Of a stretch of DNA of 64,000 bases, positions 39,269-50,605 are shown piece by piece. Origin of the DNA: Paraburkholderia aromaticivorans (GTDB lineage: Bacteria > Pseudomonadota > Gammaproteobacteria > Burkholderiales > Burkholderiaceae). The notes under the pieces are model-generated. The model saw nothing but the letters and a program-made list of their open reading frames with translations. It was not told the DNA's origin and ran no database searches. The stretch lies in the NCBI RefSeq assembly GCF_002278075.1, contig NZ_CP022989.1, positions 1,984,001 through 2,048,000 on the forward strand, given 5' to 3'. Position numbers and translations under genes: made by a program. Position 1 is the first letter of the stretch. Each line of letters begins with the position of its first letter.

Positions 39269-40294
39269 ATGAAAGCGACACGAAACTTCCGCCGGCCACG
39301 TGTGTTAATCGTAGGTTGCGGCGATGTCGGCATGCGCTGCGTGCCCTTGCTGCAGCCGCGCGCGCATGTCTTTGCGCTGACCAGTCATGCCGGTCGCCGC
39401 GCCGAATTGCGCGCTGCCGGCGTCACGCCGCTGGTCGGCGATCTCGATGTGCGCCGCAGCCTGAAACGGCTCGCCGGCCTCGCGCCAACAGTGCTGCATC
39501 TCGCGCCGCCGCAGAAAACCGGCGACGACGACCGCCGTAGCCGCGCCCTGCTTGCCACGCTGGGCACACAAGGCGCTTCAGCGCTGCGGGCCGCGCGGGG
39601 CAGGGTGGCGCCGGTCGGGCGGCTGCGCCGCGTTCGTGCCTCGTGGGCGGAATCTGAAACAGCCGGTATTGTACCCGACAGGGTGCGCCGGGCCGCCGCT
39701 TCGCCCGCACCCGTGCGCCTCGTGTACGCGAGCACCACGGGCGTCTATGGCGACTGCGGCGGCGCGTGGATCGACGAGACGTGCGCGACGCGGCCGGCGA
39801 ACGCGCGCGCCAAGCGCCGCGTCTCTGCCGAGCGGCAATTGCGGCGTGCGACGGCGCGCGGCAGTGTGGCGGCAAGCATCGCGCGCATTCCCGGCATTTA
39901 TGCGGGCAACCGTCTGCCGCTCGCGCGGCTCGAAAAAGGCACGCCGGCCCTGATCGACGCCGACGACGTCTACACCAACCACATTCACGCGGACGACCTG
40001 GCCGCGATCCTCGTGCGCCTCATCACGCATGGGCGGCCGGGGCGCGTGGTCCACGCGTGCGACGACTCATCGCTAAAAATGGGCGAGTACTTCGACGAGG
40101 TGGCCGACGCGTTCGGCCTTCCGCGCGCGCCGCGCATTACACGGGCCGAAGCGGAGCAGCGGATCGAGCCGACCTTGCTGTCTTTCATGCGTGAATCGAG
40201 GCGGCTGTTGAACCGGCGCCTCAAACAGGAATTGAACGTGCGCTTGCGCTATCCGAGCGTGGAAGATTTTTTGCGTGAAGGCGTGAAGGCGTGA
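39269..40294 (+). CDS. NAD-dependent epimerase/dehydratase-like SDR protein
   Basis: A 341-residue extended short-chain dehydrogenase. The nucleotide-binding motif is VGCGDVG (15-21), and YASTTGVYGDCGGAW carries the substrate-side region seen in the YeeZ-type NAD(P)-binding proteins. An Arg/Ala-rich segment of about 45 residues (about 100-145) interrupts the usual fold between the third and fourth strands. The function is unknown. The ATG lies nine bases after a TACAAT and has no clear Shine-Dalgarno. Four 8-bp repeats run through its last codons and stop. Confidence 0.75.
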   Translation: MKATRNFRRPRVLIVGCGDVGMRCVPLLQPRAHVFALTSHAGRRAELRAAGVTPLVGDLDVRRSLKRLAGLAPTVLHLAPPQKTGDDDRRSRALLATLGTQGASALRAARGRVAPVGRLRRVRASWAESETAGIVPDRVRRAAASPAPVRLVYASTTGVYGDCGGAWIDETCATRPANARAKRRVSAERQLRRATARGSVAASIARIPGIYAGNRLPLARLEKGTPALIDADDVYTNHIHADDLAAILVRLITHGRPGRVVHACDDSSLKMGEYFDEVADAFGLPRAPRITRAEAEQRIEPTLLSFMRESRRLLNRRLKQELNVRLRYPSVEDFLREGVKA

Positions 40295-40304
40295 AGGCGT
40301 GAAG
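40273..40304. repeat. Four 8-bp tandem repeats spanning the SDR stop codon
   Basis: GCGTGAAG repeated four times without error, followed by a partial GCGAAG. The unit length is not a multiple of three, so copy-number changes would shift the C-terminal residues. Confidence 0.9.
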
Positions 40305-40433
40305 GCGAAGGCCGCCACGCAGGCTTCAAAGAAAGTAGAAAGACGCGGCAAACAAGCCGCCACCCGGGGCACCGCCCGGACAATCCCGCCCGCGCCGCGC
40401 CCCACTGCGTTGGCGCCGCGCGGCCTCGCGCGG

Positions 40434-40622
40434 CTACGTGAGCGCGGGCAATGCTTCCAGCAGCACGAAACACAGCATCGCGCCGATCAATGCGCCGATC
40501 AGGTTCGGATGATACTTGTGCCGCAACCGCATGACGACCAGCATTGCGCCGATCAGAACCAGTCCGAGGCACAGAAAAGCAACCATCACGGACGAAACCT
40601 GGAAACTGTCGTGGATGACCAT
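40434..40622 (-). CDS. Small two-helix membrane protein of unknown function
   Basis: A 62-residue protein with two predicted membrane helices (about 9-31 and 40-59) joined by a basic loop, RLRHKYHP. A textbook AAGGAGG lies six bases before the ATG, which is the main reason to accept it as a gene. It is monocistronic between the convergent SDR gene and the next minus-strand gene. I do not recognise the family; the length and layout are those of small inner-membrane proteins. Confidence 0.7.
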   Translation of the reverse strand: MVIHDSFQVSSVMVAFLCLGLVLIGAMLVVMRLRHKYHPNLIGALIGAMLCFVLLEALPALT

Positions 40623-40789
40623 GGCGCCCCTCCTTGAACTCTTTGTAGTCTTTGTTTAAACGAGTATAGGGCGACCTGTAAGCAAGATCATGCTGCGACG
40701 CAGCGCGCGAGCGGCCGCCACGCGCGCTGTGTGCGCAGCCGCGCATGCGTTTTCCTGTTGCATCAAGGCCTTAAAGGGGCGCTACCGGT

Positions 40790-41500
40790 TTACCCGCTCC
40801 GTAGAGATCCGAGGTCGGTTTCGTCGAGCCATTGCCACGCGCCCGGCGCAAGTGCTTCGGGCAACGCGAGTCCGCCGATCCGCTCGCGATGCAGTGCCTC
40901 GCACCGGTTGCCCGCCGCCGCGATCATCCGTTTGACCTGGTGATACTTGCCTTCCATCACGGTGAGCGCGAGCGTGTGATCGCCGCGCGCCGCTACGTCG
41001 ATTGCGGCAATCGGTCTGGCCTCGCCGTGCAGCAACACGCCGTCGCGCAGCGCGCTTAGCTGCGCGTCGTCGACGGGATGGCGCGTGGTCGCGACATACA
41101 CCTTCGGCACTTTGCGTTTCGGCGATGTGAACAGGTGCACGAACTTGCCGTCGTCGGAGAGGAGTAGCAGGCCCGTCGTGTCCTGGTCCAGCCGCCCGAC
41201 ACACTGCACGCCGCGCTCGGCGAACTGTGGCGGCAACAGGCTGAATACGCTCAGGTGATGTTGCGGATCGCGCGAACATTCGTAGCCCGCCGGCTTGTTC
41301 AGAAGCAGATAGGCGTGCTCGCGATACGGCCAGACGACGCCGTCCACGGTGAAGGAGAACGTAGCGTCGCCGGTGGGGAAATCGGCGTCGGCATCGGTGC
41401 GGACAACGCCGCCGACGCTCACGCGAGCGTCGGCGATCAGCGCGCGGCATTGACGGCGCGAGCCGAACCCTTGAGTGAAGAGAATGCTTTCGAGATTCAT
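40790..41500 (-). CDS. rsuA: 16S rRNA pseudouridine synthase, RsuA type
   Basis: It makes a pseudouridine in 16S rRNA (position 516 in E. coli). The 236-residue protein has an N-terminal S4 RNA-binding domain (about 1-60, with GSRRQCRALI) and the catalytic domain with VGRLDQDTTGLLLL, where the Asp of RLD is the nucleophile, then KVYVAT and EGKYHQVKRM. I choose the ATG at 41500 (MNLESILF) since the fold begins there. It is a second rRNA pseudouridine synthase beside rluE at 2 kb, distinct by its S4 domain. Confidence 0.9.
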   Translation of the reverse strand: MNLESILFTQGFGSRRQCRALIADARVSVGGVVRTDADADFPTGDATFSFTVDGVVWPYREHAYLLLNKPAGYECSRDPQHHLSVFSLLPPQFAERGVQCVGRLDQDTTGLLLLSDDGKFVHLFTSPKRKVPKVYVATTRHPVDDAQLSALRDGVLLHGEARPIAAIDVAARGDHTLALTVMEGKYHQVKRMIAAAGNRCEALHRERIGGLALPEALAPGAWQWLDETDLGSLRSG

Positions 41501-41595
41501 GGCGAGCGAAGAATAACACCGCAAGAAGCGGAGCGCCCCGCGGCGCGAGTCGGACCACGATGACCTCCTTCATGTCCCGTCGCAGGAGTTCGTCG

Positions 41596-42849
41596 ATGCA
41601 CGCCACCTCGTCCGCTTCATCCGCGCAGCGTCTGCCGGCCGCATTTCAGCGGCTCGCGTGGTCGAATCTGGTCGCGCAATCCGCCGAGCAGATCAGCCTC
41701 GCCGCCGCACCGCTCGTGGCGGTTTTCGCACTGGGCGCCGATGCGCGCGACACGGGTTTGCTGCAAACCGCGCAGACGCTGCCGTTCCTGTTGCTGTCGA
41801 TCCCGCTCGGCGTGTGGGCCGACCGCCGCTCGCGCCGCACGCTGATGACGCTCGCCGAAAGTGTGCGGGTATTCGCGATGCTATGCGTGCTTCTGCTCTT
41901 GATCTCACATGCGCTGAGCCTGCCGCTGCTCGCCGCGCTCGGCTTCATCGCCGCGACCGGCACGGTGGCCTACAACGTCGCGGCGCCGTCGCTCGTGCCC
42001 GCGCTTGTGCCGCGTGAAGCGTATGCTGGCGCGAACGGCCGGCTCGAACTTGCGCGCAGCGTGGCGTATGCGGCCGGACCGGCGCTCGGCGGGCTGCTGG
42101 TCGGCTGGATCGGCGCGGCTTGGGCATATGGCTGCGCGGCCGCGCTGTCGGCGCTGGCGGTCGCGTTGCTGGCGGGCTTGCGTGAACCGCCGCGCGCGGC
42201 CGCGCCGCAGCGGCACTTCATGCTCGAGCTGCGCGACGGAACGCGTTTCGTGCTGCGCGATGCGCTGCTGCGTCCCATGCTCGCGACCGCCGTGTTCTTC
42301 AACCTCGGCTTCTTCGTGCTGCAAGCGGTCTATGTGCCGTACGCGGTGCATCGGCTGGGTCTGAGCGCCTCGGCGGTCGGGGTGACGCTCGGCGCCTACG
42401 GTGTCGGCATGGTGTGCGGCGCGCTGGCCGCGCCCGCCATTGCGCGACGCGTGGCATTCGGCCGCGTGTTGATCATCGGGCCGTCATGCGGCTTGCTCGC
42501 CTCGCTCGTGATGGTGGCGACACTCGTCGTGCCGGCGTTCTGGCTGGCAATGGCGAGCTTCTTCCTGCTCGGCGCCGGCCCGATTCTGTGGGTGGTCGGC
42601 TCGACCACGCTGCGCCAGGCGATCACGCCCGAACGGATGATGGGTCGCGTATCCGCCCTCAACAGCACCGCCACGTACGGCGCGCGGCCGCTCGGCGCAT
42701 TGCTCGGCGCGGCGATCAGCGCGCGCTGGGGCATGGACGCGTGTCTGGTCGCGGCGGTAGCGGCCTTCCTCGTGCAGGCGCTGATCATCGTCATGTCGCC
42801 GGCGGCGCGGCTTGCCCGTATCCCGGAGCAACACGCCGCGGTCTGCTGA
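41596..42849 (+). CDS. MFS transporter, EntS/MFS_3 type
   Basis: A 12-helix proton-driven exporter of the major facilitator superfamily. The 417-residue protein has the loop 2-3 signature GVWADRRSRRTLM (about 75-87) and an NGRLELARSVAYAAGPALGG block typical of the EntS-like MFS_3 group, whose members export siderophores or drugs. No siderophore genes are near, so the substrate is unknown. AGGAG sits seven bases before the ATG at 41596; two upstream in-frame ATGs (41560, 41572) lack such a site. Its 5' end is divergent from rsuA. Confidence 0.85.
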   Translation: MHATSSASSAQRLPAAFQRLAWSNLVAQSAEQISLAAAPLVAVFALGADARDTGLLQTAQTLPFLLLSIPLGVWADRRSRRTLMTLAESVRVFAMLCVLLLLISHALSLPLLAALGFIAATGTVAYNVAAPSLVPALVPREAYAGANGRLELARSVAYAAGPALGGLLVGWIGAAWAYGCAAALSALAVALLAGLREPPRAAAPQRHFMLELRDGTRFVLRDALLRPMLATAVFFNLGFFVLQAVYVPYAVHRLGLSASAVGVTLGAYGVGMVCGALAAPAIARRVAFGRVLIIGPSCGLLASLVMVATLVVPAFWLAMASFFLLGAGPILWVVGSTTLRQAITPERMMGRVSALNSTATYGARPLGALLGAAISARWGMDACLVAAVAAFLVQALIIVMSPAARLARIPEQHAAVC

Positions 42850-42928
42850 AAAACGATTTTCATGCTGCGTCATGCTGGCGCGGGTGAAGGCGTCTGTGGC
42901 GCGCGGCGCCTCCGTGAAAACCCTCGAA

Positions 42929-42989
42929 AATGAAAATGAATTTTTTCGGATGAGATTTCTATGTAAATATACTTTCATTCATTTTCATT
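42929..42989. promoter_or_regulatory. 13-bp inverted repeat upstream of the RpiR regulator gene
   Basis: AATGAAAATGAAT at 42929-42941 and its exact complement ATTCATTTTCATT at 42977-42989, with centres 48 bp apart. The spacer is AT-rich (TATGTAAATATAC) and likely holds promoter elements. RpiR-family operators commonly have TGAAA/TTTCA half-sites, so autoregulation is plausible. Confidence 0.6.
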
Positions 42990-43032
42990 ACGCTCCCGGG
43001 GTTGTCTTCTCGGGGGATACCGCGCCGCCAGC

Positions 43033-44016
43033 ATGATCCATCAACCGTCCGTGGCTTCCAATCCCGCCGAGCAGGCCATTGCCGCGCGTATCGACGCCGC
43101 CATGCCGACCCTCACGCCGATCCATCGGCGCATGGGCGAATACGTGCTGGCCAATCTGTTCCGCGCGGCGACCATGCGGATCGACGAGCTGGCCAGCGTG
43201 GTCGGCGCGTCGGTGGCGACGGCGAATCGCTTCGCCCGCGCGCTCGGCTTCGACGGTTATCCGCAGTTCCGCGAGGCATTGGTGCGCGGCTTCGAGGCGA
43301 CGCTCGCGCCGGTCGAGCGCTTGCGCAGCGCGCAGGAATCGCTTGCAGCCGGCGACGATGTGGTCGACGCATCGCTCGAACAGGCCGCCAACAATCTGCA
43401 CGCCACCCGCACCGCGATCGACAGCGCCGCGGCGGAAGCCGCCGTCGAAGCCATCATCGCCGCGCGCCGAGTGTTCGTGCTCGGCTATGGCGCGAGCGCG
43501 TTTCTCGCGGGCCTGATGGAACACGGCCTTATGCCGTATCACGACAACGTGCAGTCGCTCGCGCTGATGGGCGGACCATCGCACGCCGCGCGGCGTCTGT
43601 TTGCCTGCACGGAGGGCGATCTGGTCATCGGCATCGCGTTTCCGCGTTACGTCGAAGACACGATCGAACTCGCGCATCGCGCAGCGGGCCGCGGCGCTCG
43701 CGTGCTCGCGCTGACCGACAGTCCGCGTTCGCCGCTCGCGCAGTTCGCCGATCTCTCGCTCTTTATCCGCGCCGATCGGCGGCTCGCGGCGAACGCCGAT
43801 TCGGCCGTGCTCGCCGTGATCGAAGCGCTGTGCGATGCGGTGGCCTATCGGACGAAACGCTCGGTGAAGGCCGCCGCCGAAGTCAGCGAATTCCTGCTGC
43901 CGTGGCTCGTCGACCCGCAAGCCGAGGCCGCCGGCACGAGCGCGCGGCCCGCGCGCAACGCGACCCGAACTACCCGAACCGCCCGAACTACTCGCACCAG
44001 CAAAACCAAACGATGA
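43033..44016 (+). CDS. MurR/RpiR family transcriptional regulator
   Basis: A 327-residue regulator with an N-terminal RpiR helix-turn-helix (about 25-105; RMGEYVLANLFRAATMRIDE, then VGASVATANRFARALGF as the recognition region) and a C-terminal SIS domain (about 135-270; VFVLGYGASAFLAG) that in this family binds phosphosugars. The last 25 residues are an unusual Thr/Arg-rich tail. It is the first gene of the peptide operon and overlaps iaaA as ATGA. The inverted repeat at 42929-42989 is its likely target. Its effector here is unknown; peptide-operon regulators of this type may not sense sugars. Confidence 0.9.
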   Translation: MIHQPSVASNPAEQAIAARIDAAMPTLTPIHRRMGEYVLANLFRAATMRIDELASVVGASVATANRFARALGFDGYPQFREALVRGFEATLAPVERLRSAQESLAAGDDVVDASLEQAANNLHATRTAIDSAAAEAAVEAIIAARRVFVLGYGASAFLAGLMEHGLMPYHDNVQSLALMGGPSHAARRLFACTEGDLVIGIAFPRYVEDTIELAHRAAGRGARVLALTDSPRSPLAQFADLSLFIRADRRLAANADSAVLAVIEALCDAVAYRTKRSVKAAAEVSEFLLPWLVDPQAEAAGTSARPARNATRTTRTARTTRTSKTKR

Positions 44017-45005
44017 ACTCCAACGCAGTCATTGCCATTCACGGCGGGGCAGGCACGATCCTGCGCGCGTCGATGTCGGCCAGCGCCGAAGCCGATTACC
44101 ACGCCGCCTTGAATGCCGTGCTGAGCGCCGGCCAGCGTGTGCTCGCCGACGGCGGCAGCGCGCTCGACGCCGTCAGCGAAGCCGTGCGTCTGCTCGAAGA
44201 CTGTCCGCTCTTCAACGCGGGCCGCGGCGCGGTATATACGGCGGCGGGCACGCACGAACTCGACGCGGCGATCATGGACGGCCGCACGCTCGACGCCGGC
44301 GCGATCTGCTGCGTGACGCGCGTGCGCAATCCGATTCTGGCGGCGCGCCGCGTGCTCGAACGCAGCGAGCATGTGCTGTTCACAGGCGCCGGTGCGGAAG
44401 CGTTCGCCGCCGCGCAGGGGCTCGAATTCGTCGAGCCCGAGTATTTCCATACCGAAGCCCGCCATCGTCAATGGCTGCTCGCCCGCGACCAGCAACGCGC
44501 GATGCTCGATCACGACGGTGCTGCGCTCGCCGCCGCGCCGTCTTCGAATGACGACGATCCGGCGCCGCACGAGCCAATCGATCCGAACCGCAAGTTCGGC
44601 ACGGTCGGCGCGGTCGCGCTCGATCGGCACGGCCACGTGGCGGCGGCGACATCGACGGGCGGCGTCACCAACAAGCAGGTGGGCCGGGTCGGCGATACGC
44701 CGTTGATCGGCGCGGGCTGCTATGCGGACGACGCGACCTGCGCCGTCTCGACCACGGGCTCGGGCGAGATGTTCATGCGCATGGTCGCGGCCTACGACGT
44801 CGCCGCGCAAATGGCCTACCGCAATGTGTCGCTGCAGGAAGCCGCCGCCGACGTGGTGATGAACCGCTTGCCGAAGATCGACGGCCGCGGCGGCCTGATT
44901 GCCGTCGATGCGCGCGGCAACGTCACGCTGCCGTTCAATACCGAAGGCATGTATCGCGGGTTTGCGCGGCTCGGTGAAACGCCGGTGACGGCGATTTACC
45001 GCTAG
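44013..45005 (+). CDS. iaaA: Isoaspartyl peptidase / L-asparaginase (Ntn hydrolase)
   Basis: It hydrolyses beta-aspartyl (isoAsp) dipeptides and, weakly, asparagine. The 330-residue precursor is of the type that cuts itself before a threonine. The predicted cleavage is Gly196-Thr197 in FGTVGAVALD, making Thr197 the N-terminal nucleophile. IHGGAGT (9-15) and the STGGVTNKQVGRVGDTPLIG block are intact. In E. coli the same gene heads the gsiABCD operon. Here it overlaps the regulator stop by four bases and is followed 72 nt later by the transporter ATPase. Confidence 0.95.
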   Translation: MNSNAVIAIHGGAGTILRASMSASAEADYHAALNAVLSAGQRVLADGGSALDAVSEAVRLLEDCPLFNAGRGAVYTAAGTHELDAAIMDGRTLDAGAICCVTRVRNPILAARRVLERSEHVLFTGAGAEAFAAAQGLEFVEPEYFHTEARHRQWLLARDQQRAMLDHDGAALAAAPSSNDDDPAPHEPIDPNRKFGTVGAVALDRHGHVAAATSTGGVTNKQVGRVGDTPLIGAGCYADDATCAVSTTGSGEMFMRMVAAYDVAAQMAYRNVSLQEAAADVVMNRLPKIDGRGGLIAVDARGNVTLPFNTEGMYRGFARLGETPVTAIYR

Positions 45006-45077
45006 TCCATGCGTGCGCATGAAGCCTGAACTTCGCCTGAACTTTCGCTAGCCGCGTTCGAATTCAAAGGAACCACC

Positions 45078-47000
<1,923 letters not shown>

Positions 47001-47084
47001 AAACACGTACTCAAAACCTGAAGCAATACGCTTTCTCTCGCAGCACACCAACCTGTTTTCATTTCGCAGCCTGGAGCCAACCTC

Positions 47085-48647
47085 ATGAACCTGCTGGTCC
47101 CGTCTTCTCCGTTTCGTTTGCGCGCGCTGATCAGCGGCGGCGCGGTGGCGTTCGCGATGCTCGCGGGCAATGCGGCGCACGCCGACACCACGGCCGTGAT
47201 GGCCGTCGCCTCGACCTTCACGACGCTCGATCCATACGATGCCAACGACACGCTGTCGCAAGCGGTCGCCAAGTCGTTCTATCAGGGGCTGTTCGGGTTC
47301 GACAAGGACATGAAGCTGGTCAACGTGCTGGCCGACAGCTATGAAGCGAGCCCGGATGCGAAGGTCTACACGTTCAAGCTGCGCCACGGCGTGAAGTTCC
47401 AGGACGGCACCGACTTCAACGCCGCCGCGGTGAAAGCGAACTTCGACCGCGTGACCGATCCGGCGAACAAGCTCAAGCGCTACAACATGTTCAACCGTAT
47501 CGAGAAGACCGAAGTGGTCGATCCGTACACGGTGAAGATCACGCTGAAGGCGCCGTTCTCGGCCTTCGTCAACGTGCTGGCGCATCCGTCGGCGGTGATG
47601 ATCTCGCCGGACGCGCTGAAGAAATACGGCAAGGACATCGCGTTCCATCCGGTCGGCACCGGTCCGTTCGAACTGGTGAAGTGGGATCCGGCGGGCGACC
47701 TGACGGTGAAGAAGTTCGCCGGCTACTGGAAGAAGGGCTACCCGAAGGTCGACGCGATTGACTGGAAGCCGGTGGTCGACAACAACACGCGCGCTGCGTT
47801 GATGCGTACCGGCGAAGCGGATTTCGCGTTCCAGGTGCCGTTCGAGCAGGCCGCGCAATTGCAGACGAGCCCGAAGGTCGATCTGATCGCGTCGCCGTCG
47901 ATCATTCAGCGCTATATCAGCCTGAACGTGAACCAGAAGCCGTTCGACAATCCGAAGGTGCGCGAAGCGCTGAACTACGCGGTCAACAAGGACGCGCTCA
48001 CCAAGGTGGTGTTCGCCGGTTACGCGACGCCCGCCGACGGCGTGGTGCCGCAAGGCGTCGACTACGCGGTGAAGCAGGGCCCGTGGCCGTACGATCCGGC
48101 CAAGGCGCGCGCACTGCTGAAGGAAGCGGGCTATCCGAACGGTTTCGAAACCACGCTGTGGTCCGCGTATAACTACTCGACCGCGCAGAAGGTGATCCAG
48201 TTCGTGCAGCAGCAGCTCGCTCAAGTAGGCATCAAGGCGCAGGTCGAAGCGCTCGAGGCGGGCCAGCGCGTCGCCAAGGTGGAAAGCGCGCAGGACGCCG
48301 CGACCGCGCCGGTGCGCATGTACTACGCGGGCTGGTCCTCGTCGACGGGTGAAGCGGATTGGGCGATCACGCCGCTGCTCGCGTCCGTCTCGTTCCCGCC
48401 GAAGATGGTCAATACGGCGTACTACAAGAACGACACCGTCGACAGCGATCTGAAGCAGGCGCTCGAAACCACCGACCGCACGAAGAAAGCCGAGCTCTAC
48501 ACCGACGCGCAAAAACGCATCTGGACCGACGCGCCGTGGATCTTCCTCGTCAAGGAGAAGGTGGTGTACGCGCGCAGCAAGCGTCTGTCGGGTGCTTACG
48601 TGGCGCCGGACGGCTCGTTCAATTTCGACGAGATCGCGATCAAGTAA
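47085..48647 (+). CDS. gsiB: Periplasmic peptide/glutathione-binding protein GsiB
   Basis: An SBP_bac_5 family periplasmic receptor that selects the imported peptide. The 520-residue protein has a signal peptide (about 1-29, cleavage after AHA in NAAHADT), the family signature in the [14 protein letters not shown] segment, and the cluster [21 protein letters not shown] lies before the ATG at 47085. Ligand specificity cannot be read from sequence; glutathione is by similarity to E. coli GsiB, but other short peptides are as likely in this context. Confidence 0.9.
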   Translation: MNLLVPSSPFRLRALISGGAVAFAMLAGNAAHADTTAVMAVASTFTTLDPYDANDTLSQAVAKSFYQGLFGFDKDMKLVNVLADSYEASPDAKVYTFKLRHGVKFQDGTDFNAAAVKANFDRVTDPANKLKRYNMFNRIEKTEVVDPYTVKITLKAPFSAFVNVLAHPSAVMISPDALKKYGKDIAFHPVGTGPFELVKWDPAGDLTVKKFAGYWKKGYPKVDAIDWKPVVDNNTRAALMRTGEADFAFQVPFEQAAQLQTSPKVDLIASPSIIQRYISLNVNQKPFDNPKVREALNYAVNKDALTKVVFAGYATPADGVVPQGVDYAVKQGPWPYDPAKARALLKEAGYPNGFETTLWSAYNYSTAQKVIQFVQQQLAQVGIKAQVEALEAGQRVAKVESAQDAATAPVRMYYAGWSSSTGEADWAITPLLASVSFPPKMVNTAYYKNDTVDSDLKQALETTDRTKKAELYTDAQKRIWTDAPWIFLVKEKVVYARSKRLSGAYVAPDGSFNFDEIAIK

Positions 48648-48771
48648 TGCGCCGGCCGGGCGCGCGGGCATGCCGTTTCACCAGCACGCCCGCGCTGCCC
48701 GATCACTGCTTTGCTCCACTACGCGTCGCGCAAGATCTTTCGTTGCCCGCATCATTGCCGGATTGGGTTTC

Positions 48772-49692
48772 ATGCTGAACTTCCTCGTCAAACGTCTCTT
48801 TGGCCTGCTGCCGACGCTCTTTATCGTCGCCGTGCTGGTGTTCCTGTTCGTGCATCTGTTGCCGGGCGATCCGGCGCGGCTCGCCGCCGGTCCCGATGCG
48901 GACGAGGCGACGGTCGCGCTGGTGCGTGCCGACCTCGGCCTGAACAAGCCGATGCCGCAGCAGTTCGCCAACTTCTTCGTGAAGATCGCGCACGGCGACT
49001 TCGGCATTTCGACGCGCAGCAAGCGGCCAGTGAGCCAGGAAATCGGCGAGCGCTTCATGCCGACGCTGCTGCTCACGCTCGCCAGCATGGTGTGGGCGGT
49101 CGTGCTGGGCATGGGCATCGGCATCGTCTCGGCCGTGTGGCGCAACCGCTGGCCCGACCGGCTCGGCATGACGCTCGCCGTGTCGGGCATTTCGTTTCCC
49201 GCCTTCGCGCTCGGCATGCTGCTGATGGAGATTTTTTCGGTGAAGCTCGGCTGGCTGCCGATTGTCGGCGACGGTTCATGGCAGAGCTACGTGCTGCCCT
49301 CGCTCACGCTCGGCGCGGCGGTCGCGGCGGTGATGGCGCGCTTCACCCGCGCCTCGTTCGTCGAAGTGATGAACGAAGACTTCGTGCGCACCGCGCGCGC
49401 CAAGGGCGTGCCCGAACCTCTCGTGATCGTCAAACACTGCCTGCGCAACGCGATGATTCCCGTCATCACCATGATGGGTCTGCAATTCGGTTTTCTGCTG
49501 GGCGGCTCGATCGTGGTGGAAGTGGTGTTCAACTGGCCGGGGCTCGGGCGCCTGCTGGTGGATGCCGTCTCGATGCGCGACTATCCGGTGATTCAGGCCG
49601 AAGTGCTGTTGTTCTCGCTGGAATTCATCATCATCAATCTGGTCGTGGACGTGCTGTACGCCGTGATCAATCCGACCATCCGTTTCAAGTGA
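48772..49692 (+). CDS. gsiC: Peptide/glutathione ABC transporter permease GsiC
   Basis: An inner-membrane permease with six predicted helices. The 306-residue protein starts [16 protein letters not shown] and has the DppB-type N-terminus followed by the EAA-loop region, here [16 protein letters not shown] (about 198-213), which contacts the ATPase. I start at the ATG at 48772, preceded by GGG-rich sequence; the frame extends upstream without family similarity. The 124-nt gap to gsiB holds no clear terminator. Confidence 0.93.
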   Translation: MLNFLVKRLFGLLPTLFIVAVLVFLFVHLLPGDPARLAAGPDADEATVALVRADLGLNKPMPQQFANFFVKIAHGDFGISTRSKRPVSQEIGERFMPTLLLTLASMVWAVVLGMGIGIVSAVWRNRWPDRLGMTLAVSGISFPAFALGMLLMEIFSVKLGWLPIVGDGSWQSYVLPSLTLGAAVAAVMARFTRASFVEVMNEDFVRTARAKGVPEPLVIVKHCLRNAMIPVITMMGLQFGFLLGGSIVVEVVFNWPGLGRLLVDAVSMRDYPVIQAEVLLFSLEFIIINLVVDVLYAVINPTIRFK

Positions 49693-49699
49693 GGCCCGC

Positions 49700-50605
49700 A
49701 TGAGCACGACCGCCACCGAGCCGAATGCGGCCAACCCCGTCAAAGCCGAACCTGCTATCCGCACGCCGTGGAGCGAGTTCTGGCGCAAATTCCGTAAGCA
49801 GCATGTGGCGCTCGCCGCCGGCGTTTTCGTGCTGTTGTTGATCGTGCTGGCGATCGTCGCGCCGCATATCGTGCCGTACGATCCGGAAAATTTCTTCGAC
49901 TATGACGCGTTGAACGCGGGGCCGTCCGCGGCGCACTGGTTCGGCGTGGATTCACTCGGCCGCGATATTTTCAGCCGCATTCTGGCGGGTTCGCGCATTT
50001 CGCTCGAAGCGGGTTTTCTCTCCGTTGCGATCGGCGCGGTGATCGGCACCTTCTTCGGCTTGCTGGCGGGCTACTACGAAGGCTGGTGGGATCGCATTAC
50101 GATGCGCGTGGCCGACGTGCTGTTTGCCTTTCCGGGCATTCTGCTGGCGATCGGCGTGGTGGCGATTCTCGGCAACGGCATGATCAACGTGATCTGCGCG
50201 GTCGCGATCTTCAGCATTCCGGCGTTCGCGCGGCTCGTGCGCGGCAATACGCTGATGCTCAAGCAGCTCACGTATATCGAAGCGGCGCGCAGCATCGGCG
50301 CGTCGGATTGGACCATCATCGTGCGTCACATTTTGCCGGGGACGATTTCCTCGGTGGTGGTGTACTTCACGATGCGTATCGGCACCTCGATCATCACGGC
50401 GGCGAGCCTGTCGTTTCTCGGCCTCGGCGCGCAACCGCCGACGCCGGAGTGGGGCGCGATGCTCAATGAGGCGCGCGCCGACATGGTGACGGCGCCGCAT
50501 ATCGCGCTGTTTCCGAGTCTGGCGATTTTCCTGACGGTGCTGGCGTTCAACCTGCTCGGCGATGGTTTGCGCGATGCGCTCGATCCGAAGCTCGACCGGC
50601 CATGA
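49700..50605 (+). CDS. gsiD: Peptide/glutathione ABC transporter permease GsiD
   Basis: The second permease. The 301-residue protein has a cytoplasmic lead, the OppC-type N-terminal helix (about 33-55), the [19 protein letters not shown] block and the EAA loop [14 protein letters not shown]. It starts seven nucleotides after gsiC and its stop overlaps the downstream aminopeptidase gene (ATGA), so transporter and peptidase are translated together. Confidence 0.94.
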   Translation: MSTTATEPNAANPVKAEPAIRTPWSEFWRKFRKQHVALAAGVFVLLLIVLAIVAPHIVPYDPENFFDYDALNAGPSAAHWFGVDSLGRDIFSRILAGSRISLEAGFLSVAIGAVIGTFFGLLAGYYEGWWDRITMRVADVLFAFPGILLAIGVVAILGNGMINVICAVAIFSIPAFARLVRGNTLMLKQLTYIEAARSIGASDWTIIVRHILPGTISSVVVYFTMRIGTSIITAASLSFLGLGAQPPTPEWGAMLNEARADMVTAPHIALFPSLAIFLTVLAFNLLGDGLRDALDPKLDRP

